A stretch of DNA of 10,920 bases from Actinomycetes bacterium (lineage in GTDB: Bacteria > Actinomycetota > Coriobacteriia > WRKU01 > WQUG01), in the NCBI GenBank assembly GCA_031268615.1, contig JAIRWZ010000042.1:1-10920 (forward strand), read 5' to 3'. Under the pieces are notes generated by a model that was not told where the DNA came from, did not search any database, and saw only the letters and a list, made by a program, of their open reading frames with translations. Below, piece by piece: positions 6,855-10,920 of this stretch. The translations under genes and the position numbers were made by a program. Positions within the stretch are counted from its first letter, which is position 1; each line of letters starts with the position of its first letter.

Positions 6855-7672
6855 ACCCATCGACAACCTCTCGTGTCATCTTTCAGCGTCCGCGCGGTCT
6901 GACTGACGCGCCCTTCAGCTACTGCCCGGGCTGCACGCATGGGATTGTCCACCGGCTGGTGGCCGAATCGCTGGACGAGCTGGGTCTGACCGACACTACT
7001 ATCGGCGTCGTGCCCGTAGGCTGTTCGGTGACCGCCTACAATTTCTTCAACTGCGACATGGCGCAGGCCGCCCATGGACGGGCGCCCGCAGTAGCCACCG
7101 GTATCAAACGCGTTCACCCTCACGCCACGGTGTTCTCGTATCAGGGCGACGGCGACCTGGCCGCCATCGGCACGGCGGAAACGGTGCATGCAGCCGCCCG
7201 CGGCGAGCGCATTACCGTCATTTTCATCAACAACGCGATTTACGGCATGACCGGAGGTCAGATGGCGCCCACCTCGCTGCCCGAACAAATCACGCAGACA
7301 TCGCCCTATGGCCGTGACCCGCAAACAGCTGGCTATCCCCTGCGCGTGACCGAAATGCTCTCCACGCTGGACGGCGTTGCGCTGGCACAACGCGTCTCTG
7401 TTGACACGCCGCGCAACATTCGCGCCGCCAAACGCGCCATCAAACGAGCCTTCGAATACCAGCGCGACGACCGCGGCTACACCCTGACCGAAGTCCTGTC
7501 CACCTGCCCCACCAACTGGGGTTTGAACCCGACCGAAGCCATCGCCTGGCTGCAGGAAAACCTCGCGCCCTACTATCCGCCCGGCGTCTATCGCGACATT
7601 GTGGCCGACGGCTTCCAAAACGTCGCCGAAGCCGCCGCCGCCAAACGGGAAAGGCTGGGTGAGACGAAGTGA
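6851..7672 (+). CDS. 2-oxoacid:ferredoxin oxidoreductase beta subunit (thiamine diphosphate binding)
   Basis: Catalytic beta subunit holding thiamine diphosphate, where the 2-oxoacid is decarboxylated. The 273 residues show the expected features. CPGC (25-28) is the start of the beta-subunit cysteine motif, followed by VGCS. The cofactor motif GDGD (99-102) comes before NNAIYGMTGGQ (127-137), together forming the GDG-to-NN pattern that binds Mg-thiamine diphosphate. The conserved stretch MTGGQMAPTS is intact. The ATG overlaps the alpha stop by 4 nt, and the stop overlaps the gamma GTG by 4 nt, so the three subunits are translationally coupled. The C-terminal EVLSTCPTNWG is typical of the KorB/VorA-type branch. 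The catalytic assignment is secure; the choice between branched-chain, aryl and 2-oxoglutarate substrates is not. Confidence 0.93.
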   Translation: MNPSTTSRVIFQRPRGLTDAPFSYCPGCTHGIVHRLVAESLDELGLTDTTIGVVPVGCSVTAYNFFNCDMAQAAHGRAPAVATGIKRVHPHATVFSYQGDGDLAAIGTAETVHAAARGERITVIFINNAIYGMTGGQMAPTSLPEQITQTSPYGRDPQTAGYPLRVTEMLSTLDGVALAQRVSVDTPRNIRAAKRAIKRAFEYQRDDRGYTLTEVLSTCPTNWGLNPTEAIAWLQENLAPYYPPGVYRDIVADGFQNVAEAAAAKRERLGETK

Positions 7673-8241
7673 GTACCAAGCCTGCCCCCGGCTTTGACCG
7701 GGGGTCCACACCTGCTCTCTCATTCCTCTTCGCGGGCTTTGGCGGTCAGGGTATCTTGTTTGCGGGTAAAATCGTCGCCTACGCCGGTCTGTTGGAAGAC
7801 CGTGAACTGTCCTGGCTGCCTTCGTACGGTCCGGAAATGCGCGGCGGCACGGCCAGCTGTTCGGTAACGCTGGCTGATACTCCCATCGGCTCTCCGCTGG
7901 TGACCGAACCCGACAGCCTGATTGCGATGAACCGGCCCAGTCTGGAAAAGTTTGAGGCGACGGTGAAACCCGGCGGTAGGCTGTTCTATGACAGCTCGCT
8001 CATCGACATCGCACCGACACGCACCGATATCGCTACCTACGCTGTTCCGGCGACCGGTCTCGCCACCGAGCAAGACCTGAAAGGGCTGGCCAACGTCATC
8101 ATGTTGGGCAAGCTGTGGCACGAGACGCGGTTCTGTGCCGCCGACACGCTGGACGCCGCGCTGGAAAAGGCCATCCCGCCCCGCAAGGCGCAGCTGTTGG
8201 AACCAAACAAACGGGCATTGGCCTTAGGAAAAGGCTTATAG
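7669..8241 (+). CDS. 2-oxoacid:ferredoxin oxidoreductase gamma subunit with a repeat-encoded N-terminus
   Basis: Gamma subunit of the same complex (190 residues), of the family forming the POR gamma domain. Recognisable motifs are FAGFGGQG (21-28), SWLPSYGPEMRGGTASC and NRPSLEKF, all in the usual order, and the length is normal. The only start upstream of the family core is GTG 7669, which overlaps the beta stop as GTGA; no later ATG, GTG or TTG in frame precedes GFGGQG. Residues 4 to about 13 (KPAPGFDRGS) are therefore translated from a copy of the palindromic repeat that also occurs at 5347-5373. The core fold begins near S18, so the extra residues should form a short flexible tail. It is the last of the four enzyme genes, 31 nt before the regulator. 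Confidence 0.92.
   Translation: MSTKPAPGFDRGSTPALSFLFAGFGGQGILFAGKIVAYAGLLEDRELSWLPSYGPEMRGGTASCSVTLADTPIGSPLVTEPDSLIAMNRPSLEKFEATVKPGGRLFYDSSLIDIAPTRTDIATYAVPATGLATEQDLKGLANVIMLGKLWHETRFCAADTLDAALEKAIPPRKAQLLEPNKRALALGKGL
7680..7707. repeat. Palindromic repeat, copy B, inside the gamma-subunit coding sequence
   Basis: This 28-nt unit matches the reverse complement of the intergenic copy at 5347-5373 except for one extra T in the loop. It keeps the cccccgg/ccggggg stem. It lies 11 nt after the GTG start and is read in frame. The mRNA hairpin would form just downstream of the initiation codon of an overlapping gene pair, where it could affect translation of gamma. Confidence 0.8.
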
Positions 8242-8256
8242 AGGGACCTACAGGAA

Positions 8257-8286
8257 ATGGACGTACTCGCTTATGAAAAACGCTGA
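8257..8286 (+). other. Possible 9-codon leader ORF overlapping the regulator start
   Basis: ATG 8257 opens a short frame, MDVLAYEKR, ending at TGA 8284-8286, just inside the regulator gene in another frame. The best purine run here, gaggga (8241-8246), is well spaced for this ATG and too far from the regulator ATG at 8273. Short frames like this occur by chance, so it is only a candidate for translational coupling. Confidence 0.2.
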
Positions 8287-8839
8287 TACGAGCAATGAGC
8301 AGCGCCTCCTGGGTCAGCGCATCCAGGGTCTGCGCGAAGCCTGCGATGTCAGCACGGCTGACATGGCTGCCGAGCTGGGTATCGACCTCGCCCGCTACGC
8401 CGCCTTTGAGGATACCGGCGCCGACGTCCCCATTTCTGTCGTGTTTCACCTCGCGCGCAGATTTGGCGTGGACTTTAACGAAATCCTGACCGGCGGCGAG
8501 GCCAAACTGGACTCCATCCAAATCGTGCGCAAGGGACAGGGTCGCACGGTGGACCGCTACCCCGGCTACCATTTTCAGGATCTCGCCTGGCGCTACGGCC
8601 ACAAAATCATGCAACCGCTGTTGGTCACCCTCGACCCCAGCGACGAGCCGGCCGCCCTCGTGCAGCACGACGGCCAGGAATTCAATCTGGTGCTATCGGG
8701 TACGATGGCGCTGACCTTCGACGACCAGGAAATTATCCTGGAGGCAGGAGACTCCGTGTACTTCAGCCCCACGCATTCGCATGGGCAGAAGTGCGCGTCC
8801 AGCGTCCCCGCGGTTTTTCTGACCGTCATCATCGAATGA
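8273..8839 (+). CDS. XRE-family transcriptional regulator with C-terminal cupin domain
   Basis: DNA-binding regulator of the HTH-XRE plus cupin class (188 residues). Residues about 12-70 form a helix-turn-helix of the lambda-repressor type (QRIQGLREACDVSTADMAAELGID, then VVFHLARRFGVDFNEIL). Residues about 115-185 form a small beta-barrel cupin domain (HDGQEFNLVLSGTMALTF, then EAGDSVYFSPTHSHGQK), which in this class senses a small molecule. ATG 8273 has no good ribosome-binding site at normal distance, but the domain layout supports it. The gene lies between the oxidoreductase and the acyl-CoA synthetase on the same strand, so it likely controls this operon in response to an acid, acyl-CoA or 2-oxoacid. 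That target is inference from position. Confidence 0.9.
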   Translation: MKNADTSNEQRLLGQRIQGLREACDVSTADMAAELGIDLARYAAFEDTGADVPISVVFHLARRFGVDFNEILTGGEAKLDSIQIVRKGQGRTVDRYPGYHFQDLAWRYGHKIMQPLLVTLDPSDEPAALVQHDGQEFNLVLSGTMALTFDDQEIILEAGDSVYFSPTHSHGQKCASSVPAVFLTVIIE

Positions 8840-8884
8840 CGGCGGCTACCACCGACCACCGCGACTGCTGACACTGAACACACC

Positions 8885-8891
8885 AAAGGGG
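8885..8891 (+). promoter_or_regulatory. Ribosome-binding site of the acyl-CoA synthetase
   Basis: The purine run aaagggg stands 5 bases before ATG 8897 and supports that start. The remaining bases of the 57-nt gap after the regulator contain no clear promoter or terminator, so transcription probably continues from upstream. Confidence 0.7.
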
Positions 8892-8896
8892 ACGAC

Positions 8897-10777
8897 ATGG
8901 ATTACCTACTGAAAAAATTCTGCCCGCGCACCGATTTCGACAACTACGAGGACTTTGCCGCGAATTTCGCGATTGAAGTCCCGGCTGGCTTCAACTTTGC
9001 CTATGACGTTGTGGACGCGTGGGCGGCTCATGACCCGACGAAACGCGCACTGGTTTGGTGCGATGATAAGGGGAGGGAGTGCGTCCAGACCTTCGCCGAT
9101 ATCGCGCGACTAAGTGATGTGGTGGCTGCTGCTTTTGTTGCGCGGCTGGGCATTGCCAAGGGTGACGTTGTCCTGCTTATGCTACGTCAGCGCTGGGAGT
9201 ATTGGACCATAGCGGTGGCGTGCATGAAAATCGGCGCGATTTTAGTGCCGGGCAGCGTGCAAATGACAGCCAAAGATATCGCGTATCGTGCCGATAGCGC
9301 GGGCTTTGCGACGGTGATTGCGCTGGACGATGAGTACGTGCGAGCGCAGGTTGAAGGAGCATTTCAGCTGACTGGCACCTTGCAGCAGCGGGTATTGGTA
9401 AGCGCCGATGAGCTGCCGGAGGATTTTACGAGGCCGTCAGCTGATAGTAGGGACACCTTCCGGCGCAACGCGCCGGTTGGTGTCCGCTCGTCTGGCAATG
9501 AAGGACGGACGCCAATCGACCTTTCAGGTCGAAAGGCGTCCCTACCAAACTCTGGCGAAGGTCACCCTGGCCTCCGAGCCGGGGTCTCTGGTGGGCAATG
9601 GCTGTCATTTATGGACGTACTCACTCCGTATCTGGACGCGACCTGGACGCGTCCGACGGGGCAGGCGGCGACCGTGTCGGATGATACCCTCATGCTGTAC
9701 TTTACGTCGGGCACGACCGGTAATCCGAAAATGGTGCGGCATAACCATATTCATCCTCTGGGGCATATCGTGACGGCGCGCTATTGGCAGCAGGTGCAGG
9801 AGGATACGCTGCATTTGACGGTGACCGACAGCGGCTGGGCAAAGTTTGGCTGGGGCAAGATTTACGGGCAGTGGATTTGCGGGGCGACGATTTTTGCCTG
9901 GGATATGGATAAATTTATTCCGGCGCGATTGTTGCAGTTGGCGCAGGATTGGGCGGTGACCACCTTTTGCGTGCCGCCGACGATGTATCGCTTCATGCTG
10001 CAAGAGGACGTGGGCGCCTATGATTTGTCGTCGGTGAAGACCTTTGCGACGGCGGGCGAGCCGTTAAATGCCGAGGTCAGCTTGCAGTGGGAGCAGCTGA
10101 CGGGCAAGAAAATTCGTGAGGGCTTTGGCCAGAGCGAAGGTTCGGTGCTGATTGCGACCTGGTCGTGGCTGGAGCCCAAACCTGGCGTGCTGGGCCGGCC
10201 AGCTCCGCTGTACGGGATACGGCTGATTGCCGACGCCAACACTGCGACAGAACACGAGGCCGAAGATGGCGAAGAGGGTGCGATTTGTGTCACGGGTCTG
10301 CGTTCGGGATTTCCGCCGGGGCTGTTTGTGGGCTACTACCGTGATCCGGAGCGCACGGCGGAGGCCTTTGGCGAGGATGGGGGCGACCGCTACAATCTGG
10401 GGGACATGGCTTGGCGTGATGTCGATGGCTCGATTACCTTTGTGGGTCGCAACGACGACGTCATCAAGGCGAGTGGCTATCGCATTGGGCCTTTTGAGGT
10501 AGAGTCGGCGCTGGTCGCTCACCCGGCGGTGGTGGAAGCAGCCGTGACCGGAGCGCCGGACGCGGTGCGCGGTACGGTGGTCAAGGCCGACGTGGTGCTG
10601 GCGGCAGGGTATGAGCCGAGCGATGAGCTGGTGCGCGAACTGCAAGCCTGGGTCAAACAGACGACCGCGCCCTACAAGTACCCGCGCATTGTGGCCTTTG
10701 TAGACGAGCTGCCCAAAACCATAGGAGGCAAAATAAAGCGGGCAGAAATCCGGGCCGCCAACGAACGTGCGTTGTAA
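8897..10777 (+). CDS. AMP-forming acyl-CoA synthetase (medium-chain/ACSM-like) with an in-frame palindrome-encoded insertion
   Basis: Cytoplasmic ligase joining a carboxylic acid to CoA through an acyl-AMP intermediate. The 626 residues contain the AMP-binding core: YFTSGTTGNPK (268-278), SGWAKFGWGKIYGQW, the A5 region GFGQSEG, the A7/A8 region YNLGDMAWRD to GRNDDVIKASGYRIGPFEVE, and the C-terminal PKTIGGKIKR with catalytic K612. The wording of SGTTGNPKM and SGWAK fits the medium-chain family. That family is usually around 550-570 residues; the surplus is explained by about 50 extra residues (roughly 176-232) between VLVSADELPED and WLSFMDVL. These are encoded by palindromic repeat DNA at 9448-9585 and read RDTFRRNAPVGVRS and so on, unlike the family. 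The frame is intact and all downstream motifs are present, so the enzyme may still work. It is last in the operon and should supply or use the acyl-CoA of the oxidoreductase. Confidence 0.93.
   Translation: MDYLLKKFCPRTDFDNYEDFAANFAIEVPAGFNFAYDVVDAWAAHDPTKRALVWCDDKGRECVQTFADIARLSDVVAAAFVARLGIAKGDVVLLMLRQRWEYWTIAVACMKIGAILVPGSVQMTAKDIAYRADSAGFATVIALDDEYVRAQVEGAFQLTGTLQQRVLVSADELPEDFTRPSADSRDTFRRNAPVGVRSSGNEGRTPIDLSGRKASLPNSGEGHPGLRAGVSGGQWLSFMDVLTPYLDATWTRPTGQAATVSDDTLMLYFTSGTTGNPKMVRHNHIHPLGHIVTARYWQQVQEDTLHLTVTDSGWAKFGWGKIYGQWICGATIFAWDMDKFIPARLLQLAQDWAVTTFCVPPTMYRFMLQEDVGAYDLSSVKTFATAGEPLNAEVSLQWEQLTGKKIREGFGQSEGSVLIATWSWLEPKPGVLGRPAPLYGIRLIADANTATEHEAEDGEEGAICVTGLRSGFPPGLFVGYYRDPERTAEAFGEDGGDRYNLGDMAWRDVDGSITFVGRNDDVIKASGYRIGPFEVESALVAHPAVVEAAVTGAPDAVRGTVVKADVVLAAGYEPSDELVRELQAWVKQTTAPYKYPRIVAFVDELPKTIGGKIKRAEIRAANERAL
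9448..9544. repeat. 97-bp composite palindromic element (two inverted 35-nt palindromes) translated within the acyl-CoA synthetase
   Basis: Two palindromes of identical design sit here. The first (9451-9485) has outer arms ggacacc/ggtgtcc, a tt/tt mismatch, inner arms ccggcgc/gcgccgg and a 3-nt loop. The second (9507-9541) has outer arms ggacgcc/ggcgtcc, an aa/aa mismatch, inner arms tcgacct/aggtcga and a 3-nt loop. The second is an inverted copy: its reverse complement shares the consensus TAGGGACRCCTTYCG at the start and GTCCG at the end with the first. The element is thus bounded by inverted TAGGGAC ends and encodes about residues 184-216 without a stop. It resembles a small non-autonomous repeat element; no transposase or clear target duplication is seen. 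Confidence 0.75.
9564..9585. repeat. Third palindrome adjoining the composite element in the acyl-CoA synthetase
   Basis: The arms accctggc (9564-9571) and gccggggt (9578-9585) pair over 8 positions with one G-U, around a 6-nt loop. It has the same CCCGG-type character as the repeats at 5347 and 7680 but is not a copy of them. It lies within the extra residues of the synthetase and is translated as part of HPGLRAGV. Confidence 0.55.
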
Positions 10778-10780
10778 CCA

Positions 10781-10878
10781 CGAATGGGCGCCTACGAATG
10801 GGCGCCCAAAGACGGCCACCCCGGAATGAACGCCCCGGAACGGACGTCTGAAGACAGGTGCCACAAACGGGCGCCCGA
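10781..10878. repeat. Degenerate 14-nt tandem array after the acyl-CoA synthetase
   Basis: Seven 14-nt units follow one another in phase from 10781. The first two are nearly identical (cgaatgggcgccta, cgaatgggcgccca), the fourth is ggaatgaacgcccc, and the last is a variant with cgggcgccc shifted by one base. The rough consensus is cgaaygggcgccca. Adjacent GGGCGCC units can form a 7-bp GC hairpin (10786-10792 with 10801-10807) right after the stop codon, which may aid termination, but there is no T-run. The final 42 bases of the window contain no gene that I can see. Confidence 0.6.
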
Positions 10879-10920
10879 TTTTCAGAAATTAGAAAATCAG
10901 ATAGCAGGCGTAGGTGGATT

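Noticed and set aside
6458..7723. 421-codon minus-strand open frame
   Set aside because: It lies wholly opposite the well-supported alpha and beta subunit genes. Its low-complexity residues are typical of antisense shadows in GC-rich codon bias.
8257..9621. Shared 12-mer atggacgtactc at 8257 and in the synthetase near 9611
   Set aside because: In the synthetase it encodes a normal-looking MDVL stretch and the flanks do not match, so it is most likely chance.
10064..10864. 266-codon minus-strand open frame
   Set aside because: It is antisense to conserved motifs of the acyl-CoA synthetase and shows no recognisable domain.
10781..10878. CRISPR array
   Set aside because: Units are contiguous 14-nt degenerate repeats without spacers, and no cas genes are present.
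10877..10898. gattttc/gaaaatc hairpin near the right edge as a terminator
   Set aside because: The stem is A/T-rich and short and no T-run follows on either strand.

Overview
The window looks like a chromosome segment of an anaerobic, Gram-positive, fairly GC-rich bacterium. The sortase-type pilins, the four-subunit ferredoxin-linked 2-oxoacid oxidoreductase and the base composition fit an anaerobic actinobacterium such as a member of the Coriobacteriia. That placement is inference; no rRNA or other taxonomic marker is present. All convincing genes lie on the + strand.

Region 1 (1-5195) is part of a sortase-assembled pilus locus. The first reading frame enters from the left edge and runs to 3578. 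It encodes a large surface adhesin (Ig-like region, FctA-type isopeptide domain, SpaA/CNA-B-type domain) with an FPLAG cell-wall sorting signal. Without a stop it continues through a cytoplasmic linker and a second signal-peptide-like segment into a complete SpaA-like minor pilin with its own C-terminal membrane anchor. The second gene (3684-5195) is a three-domain backbone pilin with a YPK pilin motif and the same FPLAG sorting signal. No sortase gene is in the window.

Region 2 (5196-5463) is intergenic. It holds a long RNA-hairpin candidate just after the pilin genes and one copy of a CCCCCGG palindromic repeat.

Region 3 (5464-10777) is a compact operon: a 2x[4Fe-4S] ferredoxin-type subunit, then alpha, beta and gamma subunits of a 2-oxoacid:ferredoxin oxidoreductase (alpha/beta and beta/gamma overlap by 4 nt), an XRE-cupin regulator, and an AMP-forming acyl-CoA synthetase. 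The oxidoreductase interconverts a 2-oxoacid and an acyl-CoA with ferredoxin, and the ligase links the acyl-CoA to its free acid. The set could oxidise amino-acid-derived 2-oxoacids, or run in reverse to activate and reductively carboxylate short or aromatic acids for amino-acid synthesis. The substrate is not readable from the sequence.

Small repeats are unusually frequent. One palindrome copy is translated as the N-terminus of the gamma subunit. A 97-bp composite of two inverted copies of a 35-nt palindrome, followed by a third hairpin, is translated inside the acyl-CoA synthetase. Short degenerate tandem arrays with periods of 10, 12 and 14 nt sit in three intergenic stretches.

The main points of interest are the two-pilins-in-one-frame polyprotein and the in-frame palindromic insertions in metabolic enzymes.
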